Positions 28,254 to 37,728 of a DNA stretch of 64,000 nt are shown piece after piece. The translations under genes were made by a program, and so were the position numbers. Source of the stretch: Salinicola corii. GTDB taxonomy: Bacteria > Pseudomonadota > Gammaproteobacteria > Pseudomonadales > Halomonadaceae. The DNA is taken from assembly GCF_008298015.1 (NCBI RefSeq), contig NZ_VTPX01000005.1, positions 124,001-188,000 on the forward strand, in the 5' to 3' direction. Numbering within the stretch: position 1 is the first letter of the stretch; the number at the start of each line of letters is the position of its first letter. The notes under the pieces were generated by a model, which worked only from the letters and a program-made list of their open reading frames with translations, had not been told where the DNA came from and did not search any database.

Positions 28254-29251
28254 GCGTCACCTCCGTTACGCGCGTCCGAAAGACGCTGCGACAGCGCCGC
28301 GATCATCAGCCGTCGCGCCAGTTCGACCTTGAAGGCGTTGCCCGGTAGCGGCCGGGCAGCGGCCAGCTCAGCATCGACGGCAGCGGCGAACGTCGCCTCG
28401 GTGGCCGGCTGGCCCCTCAGCGCCGCTTCTGCCCGCCATGCCCGCCACGGCCTCGTTCCCACACCACCCAGCGCCAGGCGTACGTTCTGGATCGTTTCGC
28501 CGTCGAGTTCGACCATGGACGCCACCGATACCAGCGCAAAGGCATAGCTGGCGCGGTCGCGCACCTTGCGATACTCGGAACGCACCGCCATCGGCAGCGG
28601 CGGCAACTCGACCGCGACGATCAGCTCCTCGGGCTGCAGTTCGGCCTCGAGATCCGAACGCTCGCCTGGCTCTCGATGGAGCTCGGTGACCGCCAGCTGC
28701 CGCTCCCCCTCGGGTCCGCGTAGATGAATGCGAGCGTCGAGCGCCGCCAGCGCCACCGCCATGTCCGAGGGATGCGTGGCGATGCAGGATGACGAGGTGC
28801 CGAGGATGGCGTGATAGCGATGGAAACCCTCCAGCGCATCGCAGCCCGCGCCCGGCTCGCGCTTGTTGCAGCGGGTCGCCACGTCGTAGAAGTAGGCGCA
28901 GCGCGTGCGCTGTAGCAGGTTGCCACCGACCGTCGCCATGTTGCGAATCTGGGCGCTGGCGCCGCTCAGAATCGCGCGGGACAGCAGCGGATAGCGGCTG
29001 CGGATCCGCGCATCACCGGCCAGCGCGGCGTTGGTGGCGGCGGCACCGATGATCAGGCCGCCCTCGGCGGTCTCGTCGATATCGCGGGAGAGACGCGTCA
29101 CGTCGATCAAGGTCTGCGGACGCTCCACGGTTTCGCGCATCAGATCGACCAGATTGGTACCGCCGCCGAGATACTTGGCTTGCCGGCGACGCACCGCCTG
29201 TTCGATCGCCTGTTCGCTGTCGGCGACCTGGTGATAGTCGAAGGCTCTCAT
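28250..29251 (-). CDS. FAD/Fe-S subunit of aldehyde oxidoreductase (PaoB/YagS-like)
   Basis: 333 residues of the CO-dehydrogenase flavoprotein family. The FAD loops are KYLGGGTNLVDLMRE (near residue 28) and ATVGGNLLQRTRCAYF (near 110). The Cys-rich stretch after it (RTRCAYFYDVATRCNK, EPGAGC and SSSCIATHPSD) matches the extra iron-sulfur site described for the PaoABC type. It overlaps both neighbours by four bases (ATGA), so the three subunits are made together. Confidence 0.93.
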   Translation of the reverse strand: MRAFDYHQVADSEQAIEQAVRRRQAKYLGGGTNLVDLMRETVERPQTLIDVTRLSRDIDETAEGGLIIGAAATNAALAGDARIRSRYPLLSRAILSGASAQIRNMATVGGNLLQRTRCAYFYDVATRCNKREPGAGCDALEGFHRYHAILGTSSSCIATHPSDMAVALAALDARIHLRGPEGERQLAVTELHREPGERSDLEAELQPEELIVAVELPPLPMAVRSEYRKVRDRASYAFALVSVASMVELDGETIQNVRLALGGVGTRPWRAWRAEAALRGQPATEATFAAAVDAELAAARPLPGNAFKVELARRLMIAALSQRLSDARNGGDA

Positions 29252-29757
29252 CGCACCACCTCCTTGCCGAGAGAAGCGGCTATCGCGTCAGCGATACCGT
29301 TGTAAGCGCCACAACGGCAGAGATTGCCGCTCATCCGCTCGCGCAGTTCGTCACGGCTCCATTCGAGATCCGCTGCCGCGAGATCCTGGGTGACCGCGCT
29401 CGGCAGGCCGCGCTCGAATTCACCGGCCATGCCCACCGCCGAACAGAGCTGGCCCGGCGTGCAGTAGCCGCACTGGAAGCCATCGTGTTCGATGAACGCC
29501 GCCTGCACCGGATGCAGCGTGCCGCGCTCGGCCAGCCCCTCGACCGTGGTGATCTCCCGCCCCTGATATTGAACGGCGAGTGCCAGGCAGGCGTTGATGC
29601 GCTCACCGTCGACCAGCACGGTGCAGGCGCCGCAAGCGCCCTGGTTGCAACCCTTCTTGGTGCCGCTGAGCTGGAACTGCTCGCGCAGCAGATCGAGCAG
29701 TGACGTTCGGAAATCCACCTCGGCCTCCCGAACCTGGCCGTTGATCGTCCATTGCAT
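29248..29757 (-). CDS. 2Fe-2S subunit of aldehyde oxidoreductase (PaoA/YagT-like)
   Basis: 169 residues from ATG 29757 with GAGG 6 bases upstream. Two iron-sulfur clusters are encoded: the plant-ferredoxin-type loop GCNQGACGACTVLVDG with its fourth Cys at INACLALA, and the helical domain CGYCTPGQLC and NLCRCGAY. Unlike E. coli PaoA there is no Tat signal peptide, so this enzyme is predicted to stay cytoplasmic. It is the first gene of the three-subunit operon. Confidence 0.93.
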   Translation of the reverse strand: MQWTINGQVREAEVDFRTSLLDLLREQFQLSGTKKGCNQGACGACTVLVDGERINACLALAVQYQGREITTVEGLAERGTLHPVQAAFIEHDGFQCGYCTPGQLCSAVGMAGEFERGLPSAVTQDLAAADLEWSRDELRERMSGNLCRCGAYNGIADAIAASLGKEVVR

Positions 29758-29831
29758 ATCGAGCCTCGGGTCACGGTTGTGTATCGTTATCGAATTATCG
29801 TCAGGTCGTTGCCACACGCGGAACGCGGATA

Positions 29832-29865
29832 GTGGGTGTTTATCGAGCGTGGGTGTTTATCGAGC
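29832..29865. repeat. Perfect 17-bp tandem duplication
   Basis: GTGGGTGTTTATCGAGC occurs twice back to back (29832-29848 and 29849-29865), between the SDR-like gene and the aldehyde oxidoreductase operon. Both are in the leader of the operon. It could be a slippage duplication or paired binding sites. Confidence 0.9.
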
Positions 29866-29913
29866 CTAGCCCGCTTCCCGGTCCGGGGCGGTCGCCATTT
29901 CGTGGCAGCCCGA

Positions 29914-30477
29914 TCAGTCGATGCAGAAAGCGCTTTTGCCGATCTCGCCGCTGAAGGCGTCCTGGTCGCACGTCGGCGAGCTCGTGGGCAATGGCAGGGT
30001 CTCCAGCCGAATCGCCGTACCCTGCAGCAGGCCGGACAACGCCTCGCCACTGATCGCATCGACGGTGGAAAAGCGAACGATACGGGCCGCTCGCGCCCGG
30101 ACGAGCAGTGGCAGGAAGGCGAGGATCGGTCCCAGGGTGGCAAAGCGATAGGGTAAGGCCTCTCTGGCCCAGGGGCAGCGACGGTCGGGCTCGGCGAGGC
30201 GTTCGACCGTGCCGATGACGAGGGCATCCAGCCGCCCGTATCGGTCGTCGATCCAGGCCGCCGCCCGCTGTAGCGCACCGGCATCGCCAATCGACAAGGG
30301 CAGGCCGACCACGTCACCGACAGCCGCGTTCGAACCGGGTCCTGGAAAAGATCTGGCGAGAGCGGTCGACGCGTCCAGCAACAGCGTCGCGTCGGCCCAA
30401 TGGGAAGAGGCCAGCAAGAGGTCGATTTCGCTGTCGTCGAGACCGAGACCCAGCGTGATACGTGAATCGGGTTCCAT
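29914..30477 (-). CDS. SDR-like protein lacking the cofactor-binding signature
   Basis: 187 residues from ATG 30477 (GGAG 8 bases upstream). The middle and end look like a short-chain dehydrogenase (AWIDDRYGRLDALVIGTVERL, RIVRFSTVDAISGEALSGLL), but the N-terminal TGxxxGIG loop is absent and the Tyr-x-x-x-Lys pair is not visible. It may be a degenerate SDR or a protein that keeps only the Rossmann core. It lies upstream of the aldehyde oxidoreductase genes on the same strand and is divergent from the MmyB-like regulator at 30606. SDR genes next to this regulator class are common, which supports a real pairing. Catalytic activity is doubtful. Confidence 0.6.
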   Translation of the reverse strand: MEPDSRITLGLGLDDSEIDLLLASSHWADATLLLDASTALARSFPGPGSNAAVGDVVGLPLSIGDAGALQRAAAWIDDRYGRLDALVIGTVERLAEPDRRCPWAREALPYRFATLGPILAFLPLLVRARAARIVRFSTVDAISGEALSGLLQGTAIRLETLPLPTSSPTCDQDAFSGEIGKSAFCID

Positions 30478-30605
30478 CCACTCTCTCCGGTCAGCCACGA
30501 AGGCGTCGGTTGACGCCGCTGTCGGAAACCCTAGTATTCTCCGCTATCCTACAAAATTCGTGACTTTATCCTACGTTTGACAACCCCAGGCTCGGCCATC
30601 ACCTC

Positions 30606-31412
30606 ATGAGTGCATTCAACTCCCCTTCGCCCTCACTGGGCGAGTTCCTGCGTGCCAAGCGCGCCGACATCACACCCGAAATGGTGGGCCTGCCGCCGGG
30701 ACGCCGTCGACGCACGCCGGGCCTGCGCCGCGAGGAAGTGGCCAGCCGCGCCAGCATGGGTTCGGCCTGGTACACCGCCCTGGAGCAGGGCCGGGACGTG
30801 CAGCCCTCCGATCAGGCGCTGGCCTGCCTGGCTCGCGCGCTGATGATGAACGAAACCGAGCGCGAGCATCTCTATGCGCTGGCCGGGCGACCGGCACCGC
30901 CGCGCGCTATCGACAACGGCTCGACGATCAACCCGATCCTCCAGCGTCTGCTGGATAGGATGGAGCCGGATCCCGCCTACGTGATGGACGCCTACTGGGA
31001 AGTGATCGCCTGGAACGCCGCCGCCGCCGCGCTATTCGATATCGAGCGCGCCGGAGACAAGCACCCGCGCAACAAGCTGTGGTGGGTCTTCACCCAGAAG
31101 CGTGTCGAGACGCATCGTGCCGACTGGTTGAAATCGGCCCGCACGCTGGTCTCGATCTTCCGCAGCCAGGCCACGCGCTACGCTGACGATCCGCGCATGC
31201 GCCGGTTGATCGACGATCTGCTCGAGGCCAGCGACGTCTTCCGCGAACTCTGGGCCGAGCAGGGCGTGCTCGACCTGGCCAGTGGCCGCAAGGCGATGCG
31301 AATGCCGGACGGCACCAACCACGAGTTCGACTACCTGCCGCTGCGCATTCCCGACCTGCCCGGCGCCTGCCTGATGATCTATCTGGGGGTGAGTCGGGAC
31401 AGCTCGGATTGA
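30606..31412 (+). CDS. XRE/MmyB-like transcriptional regulator
   Basis: 268 residues. The N-terminal HTH begins LGEFLRAKRADITPEMVGLP, followed by RRRTPGLRREEVASRASMGSAWYTALEQGRD, the signature of the MmyB-like group; the C-terminal ligand-binding domain follows (DPAYVMDAYWEVIAWNAAAAALF, DYLPLRIPDLPGACLMIYL). These regulators often control a divergent SDR or oxidoreductase. It is divergent from the SDR-like gene at 29914-30477, so it probably regulates that gene and perhaps the aldehyde oxidoreductase operon beyond it. Confidence 0.92.
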   Translation: MSAFNSPSPSLGEFLRAKRADITPEMVGLPPGRRRRTPGLRREEVASRASMGSAWYTALEQGRDVQPSDQALACLARALMMNETEREHLYALAGRPAPPRAIDNGSTINPILQRLLDRMEPDPAYVMDAYWEVIAWNAAAAALFDIERAGDKHPRNKLWWVFTQKRVETHRADWLKSARTLVSIFRSQATRYADDPRMRRLIDDLLEASDVFRELWAEQGVLDLASGRKAMRMPDGTNHEFDYLPLRIPDLPGACLMIYLGVSRDSSD

Positions 31413-31448
31413 ATTGCCTGTCCGAGCACCTCGGCAAGCCTCCCGAAT

Positions 31449-32279
31449 CTAGGTGTCGTCATGGTGAAGGATGCCCAGTATCTCGCGCTTGATATCGAGG
31501 AAGTGCTTTTCCATCACGATCTCCGATGTGCGCGGCCGTGGCAGATGCACTTCGATGGTTCGACTGATGACCCCGGGGCGCCCACTCATGACATAGATAC
31601 GGTCGGCGAGCAGGATCGCTTCATCGATATCATGAGTGACGAAAAGCACGGTCTTGCTGTTGTGGCCCCAGACATTGAGCAAAAGTTGCTGCATGGAGAG
31701 CCGGGTCTGACTGTCGAGCGCACCGAACGGCTCATCCATCAGCAGGATATCGGGATCGTTGGCCAGCGCACGCGCAATCGCCACCCGCTGCATCATGCCG
31801 CCGGATAGCTGGCGTGGCCAGGCATCGGCAAAGCGCTCCAGCCCCACTTCGCGGAGATAGTATTCGACGATTTCCTTGCGCTGAGCGGCTGGCAGGCGAC
31901 GTCGCTTCAAACCATATTCCACGTTGTCGCGCACGTTGAGCCAGGGAAACAGCGTATAGGCCTGAAATACCATGCCCCGGTCGGCGCCAGGCCCGTCGAT
32001 CCTCTTGTCGTTGACTCGAATCTCGCCGGAAGTAGGCTCGATCAGACCTGCGGTGAGATAGAGCAGACTCGACTTGCCGCAGCCGGAGGGGCCAACAATG
32101 ACCGCGAATTCATTCTCGGCCGCCTGCAGGGAAATGTCCTCGAGCGCGGTCACGGACTGCTGGCCCGAGGAGAACGTCAGCCCGATCTGCCGGATATCGA
32201 GACAGGTTCGCGAGCCCGTATGAAGCATCGATGGCTGAATCCCGCCACGCATTATCTCGCCATCGTTCAAAGCGCCCAT
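31449..32279 (-). CDS. ABC transporter ATPase, nitrate/sulfonate/taurine (SsuB/TauB) type
   Basis: 276 residues from ATG 32279. Walker [11 protein letters not shown]-loop FQAYTLFPW, signature LSGGMMQR, Walker [14 protein letters not shown] and the H-loop VTHDIDEA are all intact. GAGG is 8 bases upstream of the ATG; an upstream extension to 33050 is only an open frame inside the permease gene. It overlaps the permease by 13 bases and is the last gene of the importer set with the permease and the binding protein. Confidence 0.93.
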   Translation of the reverse strand: MGALNDGEIMRGGIQPSMLHTGSRTCLDIRQIGLTFSSGQQSVTALEDISLQAAENEFAVIVGPSGCGKSSLLYLTAGLIEPTSGEIRVNDKRIDGPGADRGMVFQAYTLFPWLNVRDNVEYGLKRRRLPAAQRKEIVEYYLREVGLERFADAWPRQLSGGMMQRVAIARALANDPDILLMDEPFGALDSQTRLSMQQLLLNVWGHNSKTVLFVTHDIDEAILLADRIYVMSGRPGVISRTIEVHLPRPRTSEIVMEKHFLDIKREILGILHHDDT

Positions 32280-33067
32280 GATGTCAGCCTCTTGCGGAGA
32301 AGTCGGAAAAACTGATCCGTCACCAACCCGAGCAGGCCGATCAGCCCTATGGATAAAAAGATCACATCGACCTGAAAGCCTCTCATCGCCTTGAGGCTGA
32401 TGTAGCCCAAGCCACTGTTGGCTGCGACGAGTTCGGCGACCACGACAAACGTCCAGGCCCATCCCATGGTGACTCGCATCATGTCGATCACACCCGGCAG
32501 ACAGGCGGGAAACAGGACATGCGTGACAACGTCCCGGCGCTTGGCACCAAGCGTGTAAGAGGCATTGATGAGGTCTTGCGAGACCCCACGTGATATGTCG
32601 GCAATCATGACCAGCTGTTGGAAAAAGATACCGAAAAAGATCACCGTCACTCGCTGCTCGATGCCGATGCCAATCCACAGGATGAATAGCGGGACGAACG
32701 CCGTGACCGGCAGGTAGCGCATGAAATTGACCAGCGGGTCGAGAAACGCCTGAGCAAGACGAAAGCTGCCCATCAGGATGCCGAGCGGAATCGCGACCAC
32801 GGATGAAAGCAGGAAACCGTAGAGGACGACCTGCGCGCTCGACCAGATATCCTTCCACAGCGAACCATCGCCGATCATGCTGACCGCGGTCGACAGCACT
32901 GAGGTTGGCGTCGGCAGAAAGATCGATCTGACCAGACCGCTGTAGGTGACCAGCGACCAGAGTGCAATCACGACAAGCCAGATGCCGATGCCCGCGCTCC
33001 ACGTCAGCGTCTTCGGGATCGTCGCTCTTGGCGTGAGGCAGCGTTGCCATAAAGAAGCGTGAGCCAT
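32267..33067 (-). CDS. ABC transporter permease, SsuC/TauC type
   Basis: 266 residues with six predicted membrane helices and the binding-protein-dependent permease EAA loop (INASYTLGAKRRDVVTHVLFPACLPG, near residue 170). GAGGA precedes ATG 33067. The gene is 10 bases downstream of the binding protein. It belongs to the aliphatic-sulfonate/nitrate/taurine importer group, whose members also carry pyrimidine precursors and other small nitrogen or sulfur compounds. Confidence 0.92.
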   Translation of the reverse strand: MAHASLWQRCLTPRATIPKTLTWSAGIGIWLVVIALWSLVTYSGLVRSIFLPTPTSVLSTAVSMIGDGSLWKDIWSSAQVVLYGFLLSSVVAIPLGILMGSFRLAQAFLDPLVNFMRYLPVTAFVPLFILWIGIGIEQRVTVIFFGIFFQQLVMIADISRGVSQDLINASYTLGAKRRDVVTHVLFPACLPGVIDMMRVTMGWAWTFVVVAELVAANSGLGYISLKAMRGFQVDVIFLSIGLIGLLGLVTDQFFRLLRKRLTSWAL

Positions 33068-33077
33068 TGTGATGTCC

Positions 33078-34112
33078 TCACGGTTGCTCGACGTAGGTGG
33101 GGTCGACAATATCGGCGTAAGTGGCGCTGATATTGCGATCCTCGAGCTGATTCCAGGTGTCGCGGGCAACATCGATCAGGGCGGAGATGGAGCCAGGCTC
33201 GTCCTGGGTGCCGAGAATACGCCGATTGCCAGGCTCACCGTAGAATTCGACGCCTTTGGTCGCCTCAGCCAGATCCGCGGGGTCCTTGAGGTAGCCGCCA
33301 ACCCCTTCTGCCATGAGTCGATAAGACGCTTCCGGGTGGGACTTCAGATAGTCGACAGCCTTGTAAAGACCGGCAACCAGTGCCTTGACGTCATCGGGCT
33401 GGTTATCGATGACATCACAACTCAGCGCGACGACGTCGATGATGACCCCCGGCGTCGCGCTGCTATCGACCAGCACGTGACCCACGTCATGACTTCGCAC
33501 GAAACTGAGGTTCGGCTCCCACGTCACCGCCACCGGCACGCGGCCGGCGATGAAAGCGGCGGCAGCGGCATCGGCGGACATGTTCTGAACCGTGACGTCG
33601 CTGAGTGAGAGACCATGCTGCTTGAGCAGATACGAGAGCCAGAATTGGGAGGCCGAGCCCTCATTCATGGCGACTGTCTGGCCCTTGAGCTGCTCGACGG
33701 AGGTCACGGCGTCGTCGGTTAGCACACCGTCACCACCGTTGCTGCCATCCAGCACGACCACCGTCTTGAAGCAGAAATCCGGTGAGCGATATTTGAGCAG
33801 CTCGGCGATGGTGCCTGCCGAGCCATCGAGATGGCCGGCGGCTTGAGCCGCCATGTAGGAAGAGGAGTCTTCGAAGGTCGGTAGCTCGACCGTCAATCCA
33901 TTTTCCTTGAAGAACCCCTTCGCCTGCGCCAGGTAGAGCGTACCGTAACCCACCCAGGTGGTGTGTCCGATCGACAGCGTGCCGGCCTGGGCCGCCACGC
34001 TGGACAGCCCCAGCGCGGCTGCACCCGCGAAGCCGAGCGCCCTCCGCCTCCATGTCGAAGGCGGAAGCTTCAGGCTGATCGGAGCGTTCGAGGATTGGCT
34101 TTGTAATCTCAT
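33078..34112 (-). CDS. ABC transporter substrate-binding protein (NMT1/SsuA-like)
   Basis: 344 residues with an N-terminal export signal (RRRALGFAGAAALGLSSVAAQA) that contains a twin Arg and Ala-rich core, possibly Tat. The mature protein has the type-II binding fold (LSIGHTTWVGYGTLYLAQAKGFFKENGLTVEL, YMAAQAAGHLDGSAGTIAELL, VAVTWEPNLSFV). It would bind a small ligand in the periplasm for the permease at 32267. No ligand can be read from the sequence. A 153-base gap separates it from the class II aldolase gene upstream. Confidence 0.92.
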   Translation of the reverse strand: MRLQSQSSNAPISLKLPPSTWRRRALGFAGAAALGLSSVAAQAGTLSIGHTTWVGYGTLYLAQAKGFFKENGLTVELPTFEDSSSYMAAQAAGHLDGSAGTIAELLKYRSPDFCFKTVVVLDGSNGGDGVLTDDAVTSVEQLKGQTVAMNEGSASQFWLSYLLKQHGLSLSDVTVQNMSADAAAAAFIAGRVPVAVTWEPNLSFVRSHDVGHVLVDSSATPGVIIDVVALSCDVIDNQPDDVKALVAGLYKAVDYLKSHPEASYRLMAEGVGGYLKDPADLAEATKGVEFYGEPGNRRILGTQDEPGSISALIDVARDTWNQLEDRNISATYADIVDPTYVEQP

Positions 34113-34265
34113 TGTTGTTCTCGCTGTGGACTGTCACTTGAGGTTGGCGAACAGCGCGCATGGCCGGCCGGCAGCGCGTGCCGCCGGGCGCCTGTTCGAT
34201 AAGCATCATGGTATTGCCGTAAAGCGGGACGCTGCCGCAGGACAACTGCCGCAGCGGTCGTACGC

Positions 34266-35006
34266 TCAATCCGCGTAGGAAGGATCCTCGCGATCCAGGA
34301 TGGCTTTCATCTCTTCGAAATGCGCCAGCGAGAAGTCGCGTATGGATTCCCAGTCGCGCGCGGTGGCTTCGGCGATCTCGTCAGGCAGCACGTTCAGCGG
34401 CTGGCCGGTCGCATACGCCTGCACCAGCGTGCGGCATCCGCGCTCGAGGGTGTACATGTCGTCGAACGCTTCGCCCACGGTCTGCGCCGCGACCATCACG
34501 CCGTGATTCCCCATCATCAGACGCGTCTTGTCCCCGAGCAGCGCTGCCAGCCGCTCTCCTTCCGCCTCGCTATTGGCCATGCCGCTGAAGCCACTGTCGA
34601 TGGCGATACGGTTGAAATAGCGCGCCGTGTTCTGGTCGATCGGCAATACCGTCGGGTCCTTCAGCGTCGCGACCGTGGTGGCATAAGGGGGATGCAGATG
34701 CAGTACGACCCGCGCCTGCGGCATCAGCCGATGCATCTGGCCGTGAATGGCCCAGGCCGTCGGATCGACGACCGTGTCGAGATCCGGGGCCTCGCCATCG
34801 AGATCGAACAGCACCAGATCGCTGGCGCGGATGCGGGAGAAATGCTTCCACTTGGGATTCATCAGGAAGCGGCGGCCGTCGGCGGATACCGCCGCACTGA
34901 AATGGTTGGCGACAGCCTCGTGGAGACCTTGCCTGGCGACGATACGGAACAGCGCCGCCATGTCGATACGGAGCTGCGCTTCATCGGGGAGCGACACGTT
35001 AGGCAT
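34266..35006 (-). CDS. Class II aldolase/adducin-family protein
   Basis: 246 residues from MPNVSLP at 35006 (AAGGA 8 bases upstream). The zinc site of the fuculose-phosphate aldolase fold is visible: VVLHLHPPYATTVA (two His) and a third His in MMGNHGVMVAAQT; the Glu at the usual catalytic place is replaced by local Asn/Asp (PIDQNTARYFN). Such proteins are aldolases, epimerases or decarboxylases of hydroxylated acids. It is the first gene of the unit that continues into the SsuABC-like importer and is preceded by the shared 32-bp motif. Confidence 0.9.
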   Translation of the reverse strand: MPNVSLPDEAQLRIDMAALFRIVARQGLHEAVANHFSAAVSADGRRFLMNPKWKHFSRIRASDLVLFDLDGEAPDLDTVVDPTAWAIHGQMHRLMPQARVVLHLHPPYATTVATLKDPTVLPIDQNTARYFNRIAIDSGFSGMANSEAEGERLAALLGDKTRLMMGNHGVMVAAQTVGEAFDDMYTLERGCRTLVQAYATGQPLNVLPDEIAEATARDWESIRDFSLAHFEEMKAILDREDPSYAD

Positions 35007-35097
35007 GATGAGAATCCTTGTCATTGTTCTGGTGACGCAGTCGAACAGCTATCGACTTTCGTCTCACTGCTGCCACGCTACTGAGCCGCGTTGATTT

Positions 35098-35129
35098 TTA
35101 AAATATCTTTATTCGCTCTTCGGCATCAG
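35098..35129. promoter_or_regulatory. Shared 32-bp promoter motif, copy B
   Basis: Begins TTAAAATAT and ends GGCATCAG, with TTAT and TCTT kept in the middle at fixed spacing. It is identical at 26 of 32 positions to 42674-42705. It lies 92 bases upstream of the class II aldolase start. Both copies are placed at similar distances from the first genes of two same-strand units, so it is most likely the binding site of the LysR regulator encoded just next to it. Confidence 0.75.
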
Positions 35130-35152
35130 CTTTTCCTATCCACGTCTCGGGC

Positions 35153-36064
35153 TCATGTCTCGGCCTGACTCAACTCGCTGTGCTTGAGAAACTCGCCCAT
35201 GGCCTGGGCGGCCGGACTCAAGCGAACGCCCTTCAACGTGGCCATGCCGACGGTCAGCGCGCGGACCTCCCCGTCCAGCGGGATGGTGCGAAACGACTTG
35301 CCATCCAGCGCCAGATGTCGACCCGGTGGCACGTTGAGCAGCGAAAAGCCAAAGCCATTGGCCACGAGGCCACGTACCATGCCGAGCGAGGTCGCGCGAT
35401 GTGCGATCTTTGGCTGGCGTGGCGCATCGATGAACAGCGACAGGAAGTAGTCCCGACTCATGGGCCAGTCGAGCAGCACCATCGGATACTCGCTGAGCAT
35501 GTCGATGGTCAGCCGCTCATGCGCGGCCAGCGGGTGATCGGGGGCGACCGCCGCGTAGGGTGGAAAGCGGCAAAGCGGTTGAAACTCGATATCCTCCGGC
35601 ACCTGCATGTCGTAGATCAGCCCGAGTTCATATCGACCTTCCCGCAACCCCTCCACGATATCGACCTGATGCCCCTCGTCGCATTGGGGCACGACCCGGG
35701 GGAACTGGGTAAGGAATGACTGCATCAAGCGCGGCATGAAAATGGGCGCGAAGGTGTGAAAGGCTGCCATGTTCAGCGGACCGGCAATCTCTTCACCCAG
35801 CGATATCGCGAACTGCATCAGGCTGTCGGCATCGTAGAGCAGGCTGCGCGCCCGCCCCAGCAACTGCGTACCTGCGGTGGTCAGCGATAGCCCCTGTGCA
35901 TGGTGCCTGACGAAGAGTTGAACGCCGGAGGCCTCCTCGAGGTGAGCGATCGCGGCCGAGATCGAGGGCTGAGACACGTGTAGCTGTTCCGCCGCGCGGG
36001 TGACGCTTTTCAGTTCACCGGCAACGACGAAGTATCGCAATTGCTTCAGGGTGGCATGCAGCAT
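35153..36064 (-). CDS. LysR-family transcriptional regulator
   Basis: 303 residues from MLHATL at 36064, with AGGGAG 6 bases upstream; the frame to 36178 is unsupported. N-terminal HTH LRYFVVAGELKSVTRAAEQLHVSQPSISAAIAHLE and a LysR effector domain (GPLNMAAFHTFAPIFMPRLM, LGMVRGLVANGFGFSLLN). It lies between the two halves of the catabolic region and on the same strand. The repeated motif upstream of both halves is the best candidate for its operator. It is probably the activator of the whole region. Confidence 0.93.
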   Translation of the reverse strand: MLHATLKQLRYFVVAGELKSVTRAAEQLHVSQPSISAAIAHLEEASGVQLFVRHHAQGLSLTTAGTQLLGRARSLLYDADSLMQFAISLGEEIAGPLNMAAFHTFAPIFMPRLMQSFLTQFPRVVPQCDEGHQVDIVEGLREGRYELGLIYDMQVPEDIEFQPLCRFPPYAAVAPDHPLAAHERLTIDMLSEYPMVLLDWPMSRDYFLSLFIDAPRQPKIAHRATSLGMVRGLVANGFGFSLLNVPPGRHLALDGKSFRTIPLDGEVRALTVGMATLKGVRLSPAAQAMGEFLKHSELSQAET

Positions 36065-36184
36065 CTGGGCTCCCTGGCACAGCCTGGAGTGATGGAAACG
36101 GGCATCATCTCGCGTGGAGATGACGATGCGTTTCAACATCTTGCGCCCCCGCTGGTGGGGCGTCCATGCCAATCCCATCCCTGC

Positions 36185-37030
36185 TCAGTCATCGACACGG
36201 TTCAACGCTGGCGCCGCCTCGAACAGGGAGTTTCGCTCCAGATAATTGCCGAGAAACTGCGCGAGCCTGGGTGACTGGGGGTGTCTGAACAGCCGCGTGG
36301 GCGGGCCTTGCTCCACGATGTGCCCCTGGTCGAGAAACAGCACGCGATCGGCGACCCTGGCGGCGAAGCCCATTTCATGCGTCACGACCACCATCGTCAT
36401 GCCCTCTTCAGCGAGCTGTCGCATGACCTGCAACACCTCACCGACCAGTTCGGGGTCGAGCGCCGAGGTCGGCTCGTCGAACAGCATGATGGCCGGCGAC
36501 ATCGCCAGGGAACGCGCGATGGCGACGCGCTGCTGCTGCCCGCCGGAGAGACGATTCGGCCAGGCACCGGCCTTTTCGGCCAGCCCCACTTTCTCCAGCG
36601 TCGCCAGTGCCAGCCGGTGGGCATCGTCTCTCTTCATTCCCCGCACTCGCAGCAGCGCCTCCATCACATTCTCGAGAACGCTCAGGTGCGGCCACAGATT
36701 GAACTGCTGGAAAACCATACCCATGTTGCGACGCACGTCGCTCAAGCGAGAGGGACGCGAGCGCACGCGACGACCGTCGCTTGCGCGGTCGTAGCCCAGC
36801 AGCTCCCCTTCGACGAATACCTCGCCGTCGTCGTAATTTTCGAGAAAGGCGAGGCTGCGAAGTAGCGTGCTTTTACCCGATCCGGAAGGTCCGATCAGAC
36901 AGACAACCTCGGAACGCTGGATCGACAGGTTGATATCCTGCAGAACCGTGTGATCCCCGAACCGCTTGCTCATGCCCCGGGCTTCGAGCATGACGTCGCC
37001 GGCTCCCCGCTTCGCTGCTGACTGGTTCAT
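36185..37030 (-). CDS. Polar amino acid ABC transporter ATPase
   Basis: 281 residues from ATG 37030, overlapping the permease stop (ATGA). Walker [14 protein letters not shown]-loop FQQFNLWPH, signature LSGGQQQR, Walker [16 protein letters not shown] and VTHEMGFA. The [14 protein letters not shown] run is typical of the polar amino acid (GlnQ/HisP/ArtP) class. It is the last gene of the second importer. Confidence 0.95.
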   Translation of the reverse strand: MNQSAAKRGAGDVMLEARGMSKRFGDHTVLQDINLSIQRSEVVCLIGPSGSGKSTLLRSLAFLENYDDGEVFVEGELLGYDRASDGRRVRSRPSRLSDVRRNMGMVFQQFNLWPHLSVLENVMEALLRVRGMKRDDAHRLALATLEKVGLAEKAGAWPNRLSGGQQQRVAIARSLAMSPAIMLFDEPTSALDPELVGEVLQVMRQLAEEGMTMVVVTHEMGFAARVADRVLFLDQGHIVEQGPPTRLFRHPQSPRLAQFLGNYLERNSLFEAAPALNRVDD

Positions 37031-37728
37031 GCGGCTGACTCCCTCGGCTTGAGGGCGCGTCGTTGCTGCACGCCCTGGGTAAGATAACGACTGGCTCTGC
37101 GCTCGAGCCACTGGCCCAGACGAGAGCAGAGCTCGGCCAGGAGGAAGTAACCGACACAGAGTGCCAGCAGGGTTTCGACGTAGGCGAAGGTCTCGGCACC
37201 GACGCCGGTGAGGACGAAGGTCAGTTCAGGCACCGTGATGATCGACAGCACCGGCGTCTCCTTGCCCAGGATGGTGGTGAAATTGACCAACGCCGGCAGG
37301 ATGAGGACCAGCATTTGCGGTATCTGTACGCGCCAGATGATCTGCCAGGGCGTCATCCCCAGCATGGCGGCCGCTTCCTGCTGTCCACGCGGAATCGACG
37401 TGAAGCCGGTGCGAAAGATCTCGGCGAAGTAGACGCTGCCATAGATCCCCAGGCCGATCAGGCCAGCGGCCATGGGGGACAGCGAGAGGCCAAGGCTGGG
37501 CCCGCCGTAGTAGAGCAGGAACAGCTGCACCAGGAAGGGCGTCGCCCGAATCACTTCGATATAACAACGCAGCACGCCACGAACCCAAGGACCGGCGCTG
37601 AGTTGGATCACAGCCATGATCAGCCCCGCGATCACACCGGCAAGCACACCGCCGACCCAGGTCCAGATGGTCACGAGAAAACCGCTGCCTATTTCGCCGG
37701 CATGATCGGTCAGAACGCTGAAATCCAT
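37027..37728 (-). CDS. Polar amino acid ABC transporter permease
   Basis: 233 residues with the HisM/GlnP domain: [32 protein letters not shown], and the EAA loop [21 protein letters not shown] (near residue 130). About five membrane segments. It overlaps both neighbours by one to four bases and forms a heterodimer with the product of 37728-38384. Confidence 0.93.
   Translation of the reverse strand: MDFSVLTDHAGEIGSGFLVTIWTWVGGVLAGVIAGLIMAVIQLSAGPWVRGVLRCYIEVIRATPFLVQLFLLYYGGPSLGLSLSPMAAGLIGLGIYGSVYFAEIFRTGFTSIPRGQQEAAAMLGMTPWQIIWRVQIPQMLVLILPALVNFTTILGKETPVLSIITVPELTFVLTGVGAETFAYVETLLALCVGYFLLAELCSRLGQWLERRASRYLTQGVQQRRALKPRESAA

Noticed and set aside
31449-33050. One 533-residue ORF as a single protein
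   Set aside because: The first half is an out-of-frame read of the permease; the real ATPase starts at 32279 after a GAGG site.
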